Positions 11,898-24,061 are shown, numbered from the stretch's first letter. The stretch is 64,000 nucleotides of DNA from Nectonema munidae (GCA_030549495.1 JAUIRK010000061.1:124001-188000), one strand, 5' to 3'. The notes: generated by a model from the letters alone, not told the origin. A program made the numbers and translations.

Positions 11898-12716
11898 GTG
11901 AACGCTATCGTTTATTAGAGAATATGAAAAAATACTGTTTGCAATAACTGTCAATCTATTACATTCGTGTGAGTGTCTATTTACTTTATAATTGGCATGT
12001 TTCCTAAATGAAGAGTATGGCCGAAATTAAGAGATAAACTTGCTATTATGTATGTATTATACACTCATTCAAAAAAGTGGCCGATTTAGGGTTTAGAGGG
12101 GTGGCCGGTTTAACGTAAATAATTTACATTAAAAGATCGATATCTAGCTTCCTGGACTTTTTGAAAAAGCGGTTTAAAGATGTGTCCTGTTTTTTGACTG
12201 TTTAGAGAAGTTTCACTGTCGTTCTAATGCACATATTATTCAACTGCAAATATACTTTCTCCTGCTTACGAGTTTCCTTCTCCAATATCTAACTGTTGCC
12301 AATACTCGTATATCCTGAAAGCATGCTCTGTTTTTCAAAAATATATACAGGTTGAGTAACATTAATCGTGCAATCTGTAACCCGGTACTATCAGCAATCC
12401 GGCTTCCAAAAACATGAGGGCTTTTTAAAGAAAAGTTTAATCTAACTATTTTATAATAAATTGTAACCAAATAAAAGTTTATAAGTTAAATTAAATTTTT
12501 TAGATTAATTTGCTTAGTTTGTAAGTTTCGTGTATTTTAACCGAATAAATGGCTAACCGTCATAATGGCTACTCTAACACCCTCTAGGTTCAGATGATGT
12601 CGGATTAGTGATTGTCACCCTGTATATTACAAATGAATAAATTTGACATTTATATAGCAATGCGAATTGCCGTATAGCTTTCAACAATTATGGCGCTATC
12701 TAATGCTGTAATTCTG
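11898..12716. other. Unassigned, with a short duplicated GTGGCCG phrase
   Basis: GTGGCCGATTTAGG and GTGGCCGGTTTAAC lie 20-30 bases apart at about 12077-12115. A frame at 12470-12240 on the minus strand (76 codons) has no recognised motif. No gene called. Confidence 0.4.
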
Positions 12717-13330
12717 GGTATCCGGTAATTTCATCGCGGTAATTTCATCGTGGAAATTTCATCGTATAGTAAATTCATCGTGATGCAATACATCGTTGGT
12801 ATTTTCATCGTTAAGTATTTTCATCGTATAATGATTACATCGCGAGATTTATATTACTTCTTTGAGGTGTCACAAGATAATCCCACAATTTGCGTATACA
12901 ATTATGCATACATTTTTATGAAATTACTAACTGTATACTACATATTTATTTGTATCTTCATACCTCAAAATGTCTTTAAGTGCAGGAAAAGTAGCTTTAA
13001 TATAGACTTGTCGTCATTGTCTCTAACTTCCTTTACTTCTTCTCAAATTCTGTGTATATATAAATATCTTTTCATAGGATATTTTTTTTATAATAAAACT
13101 AAAAAATAATTTAATTGTTCGTAATAAACTTAAAAAAATTATTAAGGGATATTTACAAAAAAAATTGAGCGTCAAGCATAAAATTAGTATGACGACGTAA
13201 TTACTGCACGATGAAAATACTTGACTATGAAAATACCGACGATGTATTGAATCACGATGAATTTACTATGCGATGAAATTACCACGATGAATACCAAGAT
13301 GAAATTACGGCGATGAAATTACAGTGAACC
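12717..13330. mobile_element. MITE with iterated ATTTCATCG termini, copy 1
   Basis: Flanked by a perfect 9-bp direct repeat GTAATTCTG (12708-12716 and 13331-13339). Ends are inverted repeats: GGTATCCGGTAATTTCATCG on the left and, on the minus strand, GGTTCACTGTAATTTCATCG on the right. Inside each arm, TTTCATCG recurs every 13-17 bases (about eight times on the left to 12845, mirrored on the right from 13205). The core codes for nothing; a 119-codon frame here is hydrophobic noise from AT-rich DNA. A 9-bp duplication fits Mutator-like elements, but no transposase supports that placement. Confidence 0.8.
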
Positions 13331-13339
13331 GTAATTCTG

Positions 13340-14549
13340 ATAGATAAAAGAAAGTTTCACAAAATTTTTTAAAAACAAATTTTTAATTTTAGTGAATAAT
13401 AAATATAACTAAAATTTATTAGTCAAAAATATTAACTTAATTTCTTTGTTTTATAGAGTATTCTATTTTTGATTACCCAATTGGCAAGGAAACAAATGCT
13501 CTCTTTGTGTTCCCTCCTCTCGCCCTTGCTCTATGTATTGTATTAAAAATACTAAGGAACTTGAAAAATAATATATTCCCACACTAAAAAAGGAATGCTC
13601 TGGCAAGATATAAGTATATATATTTTATTTATCGCAACATTTAAATCGAAAGTAGTGATGATTACGATCGATTTTTTCTTGCATAAAATTTTTTAGTAGT
13701 CTCAAATGCCAAGTTATTTTTTTAATCGATTGGTCATTAATGTCATCAACTTTTTCAATGAAGTGGTTCTTGTGATATATGATTAACATTTTACTTTTGA
13801 GTGTTGCATCTTTTCATTTTAAAGTCTCTTAGCAAATACTCTTTAATCAAAAAGGCATTTTTATTAAAGACATTTTATTTGCCTCTTCTGCATTGATAGG
13901 ATTAATTTATTTTTAAGGTATGCATAGTTGATGCGAAAACGTCATAATAAATTTCCCTTTTTCAAAATAGTATCTAGTAGTTGATTATAATATGCTCACA
14001 AATTAATGAACTGTTTAGTTGAAGTTAATGATATTTTTGTTATCTTTGTCATCTTAATTTTGAGTTGACAACAAAAAATAAGAATTATATTTAAAATTTT
14101 TAAAAATAAAGTTTATAAAATTCTTGACTCTTTTTCTAATTATTAATATTTTTTTCAAAAAGATTTTAGAAAAAATTTGTGAAATGATTCCTCAAATAAC
14201 AATTTTGTAGTTGAAATTCATCATGAGATAGTGAAATTTTATTAGCATTTATTTTGAAATAATTAGCGATGTGATTTTTAAGAAGCACTCCATTTTTAAA
14301 TGGAATAAAAGGATCTGTAAGCCCGTTTGCCCCATTTTTTAAATAGTAATTTTAAATTATATGAAAAGTATATTGCTAGAAATGTCATTTTCTAAAAATC
14401 TGTCTTTTCTTTGGTATTTAAAAATAAAATTTCATGCTGTCTATCAAACCTTTGGTATATCAAAGATTAGCTGTTTTAAACATATTACACAAAAATGCCA
14501 TACAAAGTTTTTACTCTTGAAAAATAAGGGCTTCGCTATTTGTTATCTA
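13340..14549. other. Unassigned AT-rich stretch
   Basis: No gene, tandem array or terminal repeat supported. The 69-codon frame at 14361-14570 lacks recognisable motifs and runs into a transposon-like terminus. Confidence 0.4.
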
Positions 14550-14581
14550 ATTGGGCCCCGAAATTTGTAGCACCGGCCCTG
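14550..14581 (-). repeat. hAT-like terminus without a partner
   Basis: On the minus strand this reads CAGGGCCGGTGCTACAAATT followed by TCGGGGCCC, a form common at hAT ends. I could not find the matching opposite end, so this is a single worn terminus. Confidence 0.35.
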
Positions 14582-14999
14582 AATATAACATATATTTGGT
14601 TAATTTTAAATCTTGGCGTAAACTGTAAAGTACAAAATGAAATGTATATACTTTGTGTATAATACAAACAAGGGCTATATTTTTTATATTTCTATTTGTA
14701 ATGTTTTACTCTCCTAAAACGCATTAATGACCATGGTAATCAGATGATATCTAATATAAGGCATTAGATTTATATTGAAAAACGCATCAAACACAAACGA
14801 CTTTATTTACCATATCTCTGCTTTTTTCAGATTTGTAACTCATTTACCACTCTTTCCTCCTCAATTCTTTTGGATCGCGGTAACGTTGTTATAATCCATT
14901 CATTTATGATATAGTAATTTATTTCATTTGAAGTTTTATGTCTTTTTTAACATCAAAACTTATATTTCCATTGTGGTATCCATATTTTTCTTATTAGGC

Positions 15000-16729
15000 A
15001 CTAAAAAATCTGGGTTTTTTTATTTAGCAAAAAAGACCAAAAAGTCGAAAACGACGAATACCAATTTTTAAAGGTATTTTAACTCGCGTTTTCACAATTT
15101 TATACATCTCCATAATCAACCTAACATATTTCCATGGCATCAACTTCTTTCTTAACATATCCATACTTCTTGCCTCGGTTATCCTATCATATGCTTTTTC
15201 CAAGTCTATAAACCCGGCATGTAACTCTTTTTGCTTTTCTCTATACTTTTCCATCATCTTCCTTAGAATGAATATTGCATTTGTTGTTCCCTTTTAAGGC
15301 ATAAATCCAAACTGACCTTCTGTTATCTATTTTCTATAATTCTCTCCTAGATTTTCATCGTATGAGATCGGAGTTTTATTCCTCGATAGTTTGAGCAAGT
15401 TTGAACATCACCCTTCTCCTTGAAAATTGGTACAGTTACACTCTGTTTCCATTCTTGTGGTATAAACTCTTGTTCTATAATCGTATTCATCAGTCACCAC
15501 AGGATATCCACTTCTTTTTCTCCTAATGCTTTCCACGCCTCCACAGGCCTACAGCTTTGTTTTTCTTCATCTTTTTCATTGCCATCACAATCTCTCCTCT
15601 TTCTATCTCTTTTATTGGTCTTTCACATGCCACCCCATCTTTCAAGTACTCTCGATGATTTTCTTCATTAGTCCAGCAAAATATTGCTTCCACCTTTTAA
15701 GAATTTTTCTGTCATTCTTCAAAATTTGTCCTCCCAACACATCTTTTATTTCTTTGAATTTCTATATTTTGCTAACCAGTATACTTTTTTGGTCCTTGAT
15801 GTGTTTCCAGATCTTCATATATATTTGCACACGCTTCTTCTTTTGCCACAGTTACTTCTTTCTTTGCCTCTTTTCTTACACGCTTGTATTCTTCTTTATC
15901 TCCTTTCTCCCTTGTTTGCTCCCACTTTATCTTTGCATTTTTCTTTCTCTTTAGTTTGTCTTGTATACTTTGTTTCCACCGCCAATTCTTCCCAACGTTA
16001 AAGGGTTTACCAGATGTTCTACCCGAAATACCCAAAGCTGTACTTTTCACTATTTTTGAGTTATTCTCCCACCGATCCATCACATCTTCTATGCCATCAT
16101 TCACTTTTTCTAATGCCTTTTTCTTGTTTTCTTCTCGTTTTGTCTCTTCAATTAATTTTCTCCACTTTATCCTTTTCTCACCTCTTTTCTTTCTAGGTCT
16201 TGGAATATTCAACAAAAGATTTAAAAACACCAGTCTATGTTTCGCTGCAACATGATCATCTGGAATTACCCTACAGTCTATTATTTCGTTTGTCTTCGGC
16301 CGTCTATACATAAGAAAAGCTATATATGCTGCATCAGAATCACCCTTATAGGTGATGATATGTTCTTTCCTTTTACTGAAAAATGTGTTTGCAATCATTA
16401 AATCCATTGCAGTGGTGACTTCTATCACTCTTTCCCCATCTTTATTTATGCCCATATCCATGACCTCCATGTATTCTTTCGATGCCTTTGCTATTTTGAC
16501 CGATATGGCCATCATCATCCTATCTCCTTCTTTAGTCACAACATTTTATTTAATGGCGGGTGAAAATATTATCCCCACTCATGTTGCGCTAGTATAATAC
16601 AATTTGTATCCTTCTGCCAGCTCTTTTGCTTTATTACCTCTCTCTTGTATACACAATATATGTAATCTTCTCATCTTAATTAATTGCACCACATCTCTTC
16701 CTCGCTCTTTCATAGTGCCGACGTTTAGA
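15000..16729 (-). mobile_element. RTE-clade LINE, 5'-truncated and decayed
   Basis: Read downward from 16729. The endonuclease start LNVGTMKERGRDVVQLIKMR is followed by RRLHILCIQERGNKAKELAE and GYKLYYTSATW. The frame at 16539-15772 continues the endonuclease (MEVMDMGINKDGERVIEV, IANTFFSKRKEHIITYKGDS, IDCRVIPDDHVAAKHRLV) into a lysine-rich linker. The reverse transcriptase part (15257-15024) has HAGFIDLEKAYDRI, with the first catalytic Asp, then LRKKLMPWKYVRLIMEMYK. This is the RTE type often mislabelled craniofacial development protein 2. The later reverse transcriptase and tail are missing or unrecognisable. Several frame changes. Confidence 0.88.
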
Positions 16730-16743
16730 CACTATGAAAGAGC
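16704..16743. repeat. Perfect 14-bp hairpin at the truncated 5' end of the RTE LINE
   Basis: GCTCTTTCATAGTG (16704-16717) and CACTATGAAAGAGC (16730-16743) are exact inverse copies around a 12-base loop. The left arm is RTE coding sequence; the right arm lies just beyond where RTE homology stops. Confidence 0.9.
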
Positions 16744-17419
16744 AATTTTTCCAACTTTTCAATTTTTCCGGCTTGGGAACGGAACTGAGATTCATAATGA
16801 GAAACTCAATGGCTGGGTTATTTCCAACAATTATATTATTTCGATTAAATTATTTATGAAATTGTTTAACTGCTTCATCTTTTAATAAAATGATCACTTC
16901 TATTTTTATGAGAATCCAAATTGTTATTTTTAAAATTAGTTTTCTTACTCTCTTGTGTATATGTTATGTATAACTCCTACGGATTTCGTGAAATAACTAG
17001 AGTGTGATTTCAGTAATTACATAAAATTTCTAAGAAATTCATGAAACACTAGTCAATTGATGAAACAGTGATTTCACTAAATCTCGCAAATTTTTAAAGA
17101 TTTTAAGAAATTCATCGTTAAACAATCTTACTATAACATAAATATTTTTTGGATAATATATTTTTCAACTATTTGATATATTTTATTTTTTAAACTATAA
17201 TTATAGAAACTTATAATTTAGAAGATACTAGGTATATGGCTATCTTAACAGTTCCAAACAGTTTTTGAGCTATGGACCTTTCTAAAAATAAAGCTGTCAG
17301 ACAAAAACGTTGACCATTGACATCATTAACGGATTTAGGGGGGGGGGGGGGCAGAAGCTGTACTCTGATAAGTAAGTTGATGTCAGTAATTATTCTATTT
17401 CTCTAGAAAAGCATTCGTC
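16744..17419. other. Unassigned, with a G tract
   Basis: AT-rich DNA without a gene. A run of about 14 G lies at 17338-17351. Confidence 0.5.
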
Positions 17420-18152
17420 CTCCCCAATCAAAATGATCCTCAGTCTAAATGGGTGTTCCCATGCTGCGCTGAGCTTGGGCAGCAGTCAGGCATACTGTGA
17501 ACATTTTGAACGTTTTTGCTTACATTTTCTTTCATGTGTTTGTGTGTGTACAGTGAAGCTTGTATTTTTTGTCTATCTTTTGCGTATAAAAGCGCAATTA
17601 TGGCATTCTTTGTCATCAACTACAAAGAAAAGTTAGCTGCTAGCTACATCCCCTCTCCCTCCTTCCACCTACATAAGAGGAGAAGACGCCAACACAACAC
17701 AAAGGCAACGCTACCACAAAAACCAGCCTTATCATTAAATACAAATTCACTGCCAATATACTACTTGTATATATAACATACACCTCTCTCAACCTATCTC
17801 TCTATCTTTACCTCGCTGTTGTTCCACTTGCACTACACGCGCACGCACGCACTGTACGCGTCGTAGATAGAGAGAGGCGGCATCTTGTGCATGTGATAGG
17901 AGCCTTTCTTCTTTCCTCCTACTCCTCCACCTATATTTGTGCATGTGTTGTTGTTTGCCTTGCATGTCTTCTTTCCTGCTCTTGCTGCCATAATAATAAT
18001 AAATATATATAACTAATCTTAATTATTTAACAATGCCTCATTGATTTATTTCATGTTTCACCCATAAATTAAGGAAGGATAATTGACAATTGAAAGCACT
18101 ACTTTTGTGTTTTGAAAATTAACTTTCCTTTCATTCTTTTAAACAAAGAAGG
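17420..18152 (+). promoter_or_regulatory. Candidate promoter and non-coding first exon of the PPP1R16-like gene
   Basis: This stretch is clearly richer in G and C and less repetitive than its surroundings, with CACGCGCACGCACGCAC-type sequence near 17840 and purine/pyrimidine blocks (CTCTCCCTCC, AGATAGAGAGAGG). It ends near a strong donor-like site, AAAGAAG/GTAGGTAAG, at about 18149. A fitting acceptor (CATTTTCATTTTAG) lies at 20687, just before the start codon of the host gene at 20799. That the two are spliced together is inference; no transcript evidence is available here. It could also be an unrelated low-copy segment. Confidence 0.35.
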
Positions 18153-18379
18153 TAGGTAAGATCTTTTTTTGATATCGAGTAAAGCTCATTTTCTTCCTTA
18201 TTTCATAAACCAAAATTCCGATTAATCTTCCTAAAAATTAACAAGCCCATATCAACTTGCTTAACCCATTTGATCTCAATGACACGGCTAGATTTTACAA
18301 ATAAATACGTTTTTCCTTTTGCAATATTGGTTTTTTGAGGTCAGTCAAATTTTATTTAGTTTCAAAAAATACCCATAAT

Positions 18380-18844
18380 CATTGTTTCTCAAACTTTTTT
18401 ACCCTAAGGCGCACCTATGAAATAACTAACTTTGGAGCGCACCTATGAAATAACTAACTTTGGAGCGCACCATTGAATATTAAATTAAAAATATAAAGAA
18501 GTATCAGTGAATAACCAGTTATTTTTTTTGAGAAATTATTGTACATTTAATATCTTAATGAGAAATATGCGACTCGTGAGATTTTGCAATTTTGTGGATG
18601 TTTGGTTTTATTTGTGATAAACAAACTCTATATACATATATAACGTATAAACAGAGAAGTAAGTGAGCTTATCTACTATTCCTACTACCTATGTTGTCCA
18701 TTATTTGGTCGTTTCTCGCACCCCTTGTTAAGAATCGCGGATCTAGATGGAATCTTAGGGTTCACATGGCTAACTTTCATGGCGCACCTGGCTATCTTTA
18801 AGGGCGCACTAGTGCGCTGTGCATTACCGTTTGAGAAGCTCTAG
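18380..18844. mobile_element. hAT-type MITE with CATTGTTTCTCAAAC termini
   Basis: Left end CATTGTTTCTCAAACTTTTT; right end GTTTGAGAAGCTCTAG, its approximate inverse. This resembles the common hAT terminus CAGTGTTTCTCAAAC. GGCGCACC phrases occur inside both ends, and a unit of about 29 bases (GCGCACCTATGAAATAACTA plus nine) is duplicated in tandem at about 18409-18466. No target duplication could be made out. Confidence 0.65.
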
Positions 18845-19474
18845 GAACTTTGAATTAAAAAGTGTATACAATTTTGTAATAATCAGTTTTTTTCTTTTTT
18901 AATGTTGGTAATTTTGATCTTTAACTTTCGTTAAATTTTAATAAGTTTTCACCATTGATCTGTAACAATTTCCAAAGTAATTATAAAACAACTCTACTAC
19001 ATTAAACAAAATTTATTTGTAGATTTTTTTAACTAATTTTTGTTTACGTTTTTTCTTAGAAATTCTTTATTGCTAAAACTAATATTTTAAGCGTACTATT
19101 TTAACTAGCTTTTTTATTTAAAAATTATAACAGTTCGTTTTACATTTAATTAAAAAATATTTTTTTGAGTTAATAAAAAGAAAATATAAAGAAACCTTTC
19201 AGAATTTTTGAATAGTTTGTCCCTCCTATTTGAACTCATATAGAGGTATTTTTCATTTCACTTTTTAGTATTAGTTAAAATCTGTGTCAAGTTTTCAGCA
19301 TGTTCAAATACGTTTTTATAATTCCTTATAACTAGGTTTTTATACTTCCTTATAACTTTTGAATTATTATTTGAAGAAATTTTAGGTGCAACATATTAAT
19401 TTGATGGGCTTCATTACCATTGTTTTAAAGCGTTTACGTGATTGGGAATTGTGTGTTTGTGTCGACACGTATGA
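18845..19474. other. Unassigned AT-rich stretch
   Basis: No gene or element supported. Confidence 0.5.
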
Positions 19475-19745
19475 AAACTAGAGATGTATTGGATATCAGC
19501 ATGCAAAACTTTTATATCCTATTAATTAACATCCTCATCTGCGTATCATTTAAGTTTCAACATTCGCATCCCCTATTTTCAAACATTTTTCTCTTTTCTA
19601 TATACCTCAAAGTTTTTTTTCGAAATTTTCAAACATTTTTCTCTTTTCTATATACCTCAAAGTTTTTTTTCGAAATTTTTAATTTTTACTTTATCCAAAT
19701 TTTTTTTATAATTACGTCTTTTACGCTAGGATGTCAAATTTGATA
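19475..19745. repeat. Dispersed repeat, CTAGAGATGTATTGG family, copy 2
   Basis: It starts with the terminus seen at 11897 (minus). Its interior (TCATTTAAGTTTCAACATTCG, then AAAGTTTTTTTTCGAAATTT and TTTTTACTTTATCCAAA) matches the reverse complement of 61600-61770. A segment of about 52 bases (TTTCAAACATTTTTCTCTTT onward) is duplicated in tandem at about 19577-19681. Confidence 0.65.
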
Positions 19746-20687
19746 TCCCCATCCGCGGTTATAAAAAATTTCGCAACGTTTTACCTTGAAGGAAAGCCTT
19801 GCAACGTTTTTATCATACCTTAGTTTTACCATGTTTTTAAGTCTCCATAATACACTTTAAAGTGTTTCTTTTAAATAAAGTTCATGCGTTTTTTAGACGC
19901 ATAATTAGCACTAAATATTTGAAAACATAAGATTTAAGAGTTTCGAATAAAGAAGCCTATGCATACGCCTCGACATTATACAGTATAGCACTGGCATACT
20001 GGGGATTGACTGTATTTATATAAGAGACCTTCTAAAACAAAATTATTAAAAAATTCACAAAAATGATCTTTGATTTTCAAGCAAAATTTTAAACATAAAG
20101 TTTCATAAAAATTTACTTGTAACCTCATGCGAAATTTAAAGTAAATATTGAAACTTTTTAGATTTTGAATGCTCAGCAGCAATGTTTATACCACTTTTTA
20201 TATCCCTTATACATTTCAAGGAATCGGAATAAAAGTTTCGGGTATGGTAGTAAATTCTCCAGATGCAATTTCGATGTCGATGCTAGGAAAAAAGACACGG
20301 TTCTTACGAATTCTGATTCTATGTTAAGATAATTCACACAAAACAGAAACGATTAAAGTACACGCGTCTACTTTCTATTTTTTGACTTTTCTCGTTTTAA
20401 AGATGTTCGCATTAATTTTTTTCTGAATAAAACATTTATTAAGAACCAAAAACAAAGTTTAAATTACCCTTCTCTTTTTAGTATAAATATTCTTTTTCTT
20501 GTGCTATTCGTAATGTTAAATATATTATACTTAACTAAATTTATGGGATTTGATCAAATACTACGAGATAGGTAAAAATTGGGATGGAAGATAAAATCGA
20601 AGCTACAGCGAAATTGTCTACTTTTATTCTAATATGATTATATAATAATAGCGTTCTGTTTAAATTAACATATCATTTTCATTTTAG
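19746..20687. other. Upstream flank of the host gene; nothing distinct
   Basis: No gene seen. It ends in a pyrimidine-leaning stretch and AG at 20686-20687 that could be the acceptor of a 5' untranslated exon running into the start codon. Confidence 0.4.
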
Positions 20688-20798
20688 TTAATAGTCACTT
20701 CTATACATGTGTTGATTGCGGTCGTTTGAATTATGCTTTATGGCGTAAACATGAAAATATATATAGTGAAAATTTCATTTCTGATCTAACTCCACAAA

Positions 20799-21060
20799 AT
20801 GGCTTCCCATGAAGAGCTGATAAGTGAATTAGCATTGAATGAACACTTGTCTCCTCAAGAGCGCCTGAAGCAAGCTCACAAAAAGCGAATGCAGCAGTTG
20901 AAACGCTGGAACCAGTATGAAAAAGACTTGAACACGAAAAAGAGTAAGTGTAAAAGAACATCTAGTCAAAGCAGTGAAGTCGGGAAGAAGTTGAGAAAGA
21001 TCGCCTTCAACCCAGAAATCATGTTCTTAGAAGCTGCTGCCAGAAATGATCTTGAAGAAG
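20799..21060 (+). CDS. PPP1R16-like, exon 1 (residues 1-87)
   Basis: Starts at an ATG in a good context (CACAAAATGG) and runs to donor GAAGAAG/GTATAT; phase 1. It codes for MASHEELISELALNEHLSPQ, then ERLKQAHKKRMQQLKRW, matching the family pattern of S-x-QERLK, a basic helix and W. A basic, serine-rich link leads to KKLRKIAFNPEIM, whose KIAF is the protein phosphatase 1 docking motif, and then to the first ankyrin helix FLEAAARNDLEE. The frame continues to a stop 15 bases after the donor, as expected for an intron. Confidence 0.95.
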
Positions 21061-21189
21061 GTATATCTTTTATTTGAGTCCAAAATTTTTACCACCTCCC
21101 CTATGGATAGATAAATGTTATTTTGAACTATACATCTTAAACTTTTGAGCTCGAGAATTTTCAAGATTAATAATTTACTTCAATTTTCA

Positions 21190-21425
21190 ATGGAATTTTA
21201 TATATTTATATCAGACAATTTTCATTTCTTTGGGCAATTTTTGAGACTAATCATCTGCTTTTTTCAATCGAATTATATGTTTTTAAAGCAGGCGGTTCTC
21301 ATCTCCTGACACTCTTTTTTTAAAGACTAATCGTCTGTTTTTTCAATGAAATTTTATATCTTTATAGGAGATGATTCTCATTTCTTTGGACACTGGTGGC
21401 ACCACAATTAATCAGACGATATCTG
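21190..21425. repeat. Intron 1 degenerate tandem repeat, ACTAATCGTCTG family
   Basis: Units of about 100 bases recur two to three times: TTCATTTCTTTGGGCAATTT, then GACTAATCATCTGC or GACTAATCGTCTGT, TTTTTTCAATGAAATTTTAT and ATCTTTATA. A further AATCAGACGAT closes the set as an inverse of ATCGTCTG. A related palindrome lies in the last intron at 62710-62755. Confidence 0.7.
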
Positions 21426-21899
21426 ATCATTAAAAAACATATACCATTAATAAACGCAGACTATTCACATTTTTGTAATGTCGACAATTATCGACACAGG
21501 TCGTTAACCGGTTAATGGGGACTGAAAAATTTTTTTTGTTTAAATTACAAATTTATTATAAGAAAAATTGGTGCCAACTAAGTTATGCGATAATGAGCCA
21601 TTGAGACCCGAATTCCCACTTTGATCTGTTGCTGTATACGTGTAATTAACTTCCAAACGTGTATTTAAATATTAACAGTGTCTAGCAAAAAAGATATTTT
21701 TCAAAAGTTCGAGGAATTTAAGAGAAGCTGCCTAAATTCATTCAATTCAAAAATTTACAATAAAAGTAATCCAATAGTAATATTAGTTTTGTAGCAATAG
21801 TTAATAAGTTCATTTTGAAGTTTCACAACTCGCTATTATAAAACATTCGATATATTTGACCTTTATTAATGTCATTTTTTTATTTAAAATTTTTCTAAG

Positions 21900-21970
21900 T
21901 TAAGCATTTGCTCTCAATTGGTGTGAGTCCTAATGTCACTAACTCTGATGGATTAACCGCTCTTCACCAG
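21900..21970 (+). CDS. PPP1R16-like, exon 2 (residues 88-111)
   Basis: Acceptor TTTTTCTAAG at 21899, donor CACCAG/GTTAGA. The split codon G+TT gives Val88, followed by KHLLSIGVSPNVTNSDGLTA and LHQ. This completes ankyrin repeat 1 and begins repeat 2 (D-G-L-T-A-L-H). Leaves in phase 0. Too short to stand out as an open frame; called from phase and family fit. Confidence 0.92.
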
Positions 21971-23793
21971 GTTAGATTTTTTCCTATTTATAGTATTTAA
22001 TATCATCATTTTTTATTCATTTTTCTCATTCCTTTATATTTTTCGCACTTTTACGACAAATAGGAAGCTTTGTTATCCCACTGTTTTCCGTTTTATATCA
22101 TTTTTAATTAATAAGAATTATTTGTACTTTTTAGATGAAACGAATAACATTATACTATGTATAATGTAAGGTAAAAATATTTTTCTAATGGCTAAACTAA
22201 ATAGTCATTTCAATGAAGTATGAGTTCATATTTTCATAGTTGTAGTTAAAGCTAAGTGAATAAAACGTATTTTTTGCTCTCAATTTTCCAGTCCTATTTG
22301 TTGGTAAAAATATTTATAAAATATTGAATACATCTTTTCATTCTCAAATTAAAAATATTCAACTTCAAATTTAAAAACATAATGATAACCATACCGAGGC
22401 TATTACATAAATCACGCTGTCTAAATAATTTATTTCTCAAAAAAATAAATAAAGTTTTCCTATATATGTCGACTTTTGAATTCGCTGTATCCATTGGTTC
22501 AACAATACGATGCATCTCTGACACTCTACTTCTTTGGCAAATTTGACTTATCTTATCTTTTTTTGTGGATTTTTGCTAAAAAGGGCAGTTAGAATTAAGT
22601 TAAAAAATATCGTGGCTGATATTGTGAACCTTTTTTTTTAATGAAGTACTTTTGATATAATTAAAAAATACTTTACTCCAGAAATTAACAAATACACAGT
22701 AAACAACTTTTTTAATTTGATTCTTTAAATTTAAATACGATTTTGACTTCCACTCCATGGTACTTGCAAAAGTCAAACTCCCACTCCAAATACTTGAAAA
22801 ATCAGGTTTCGACTCAAACCAAAATATTTAAAATTTTTAAATATTTTTACCCAATTCCTACTTCTTGCTTCGCCCAAAGAAACGGCAGACATATACCTAC
22901 ATAATTTAAACTTTTTTTATTTTTGAAATCACTTGAAAATTTTATTTTTTATACTTCAAAATCAGAAACACACTCCTAAATTTTATTAGATACGGAATTA
23001 GATTAGTTTAAAATCTACAGCTCCACCGACTCACGATTTCGACTCCGCCACCTCGATTTCAATATCGTTTACTATTGTGTATGAATTTTTAAGGGAACAA
23101 TTTGGTTGGCAATGAATTCCAATCTGAAAGAACGATTTTATTATCGAGGTTTGACTATACTTCTAGGGGAAGCAAACATAGTTAAAATGGCGTCTTCTAA
23201 TTTACCAAAAAAATTATTCAAACCCAGTTTTTAGAGATATATAGGAAATAGCATTCTACTTAAATTGGAAAACGAGCCATATTGTTTTTATGGAAGTAAG
23301 CGTTTATTTTCCTCGTATTCAAAAGCCTACTTTATGGACTTCTGATTGTTATATTTTAATAGCTATATTACTTCGCTCCATGAAAAGCAAGCTTTGATAT
23401 ATTTGTTCCCGTCTCGTTATTTCGCAGTGCATGTCTGTGTAAACGTCGACCCTGAAATTTAAGAATTAAATATTAGAATTTAATCTATGTTTTCGTATAA
23501 GTAAATCCTAGTTCTAAACAACTACTTTATGCTGTAATTAATAAATGAGTAAGTATAAGTTTATTATTTTAAACGTAATTTATGTCGTTGTCTCGAGTCA
23601 ACAAATGATGCATTCATTCACAAAATAAAAAACCTATTCTATTAAAAAATCATATCTATAACGTAAGCTCAAATATCATCTAATTTCAAATTAAGGATCC
23701 AAAGTAAGATTGGTTTATATGGGAAAGTCGGTACTTTTTGAAGATAAATTTAAGATACGCCAAAGTGGACTCATTGACAATATATACGGCCAG
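21971..23793. other. Intron 2, first part
   Basis: No gene. At about 22740-23060 the phrase GACTCC/CACTCC recurs in varied form (CTTCCACTCCATGG, AACTCCCACTCC, CGACTCCGCCACC), probably a worn MITE; a weaker relative lies near 33000-33090. The rest is unassigned AT-rich DNA. Confidence 0.4.
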
Positions 23794-24061
23794 CAGTGGC
23801 GTATGAAGAAATTTTCAGTAGGGGGGGGGGAGGGGTATGAAGAAAATATATATACAAAATGACAAGCTAAAAAGTTTTTTTTTATTTTTTAAAGTTGAAG
23901 TATGCGAAAAACGAACTAAAAAACGTGTGATTGAAATTTAAAAGTTCAAATTAAATTTTAATACAAGTTTTATTTAAAAAAATCAAATAATAAAATCTTT
24001 TCTTCTATTTGTATCACCAATGGTGGGGGTAGGGATGTATCCCCCTCTAGATCCGTCACTG
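23794..24061. mobile_element. hAT-type MITE with perfect 8-bp target duplication
   Basis: The octamer ACGGCCAG stands on both sides (23786-23793 and 24062-24069). Ends are CAGTGGCGTATGAAG and, on the minus strand, CAGTGACGGATCTAGAGGGG. It contains a 10-G run from 23821. Same family as 4998-5152. No coding capacity. The intact target repeat shows that this insertion is complete. Confidence 0.9.

Noticed and set aside
12077-12115. GTGGCCG repeats, with relatives near 7888 and 41190, as a Tc1/mariner family
   Set aside because: The matches are short and no paired termini or transposase could be linked to them.
12750-13109. 119-codon frame, hydrophobic and membrane-like
   Set aside because: It lies wholly inside a MITE, begins in its terminal repeat array, and its phenylalanine-, isoleucine- and tyrosine-rich make-up is what AT-rich DNA gives by chance.
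15420-16597. Several long plus-strand frames rich in Phe, Ser and Leu
   Set aside because: They are the antisense of the RTE LINE coding region; the minus strand carries the recognisable domains.
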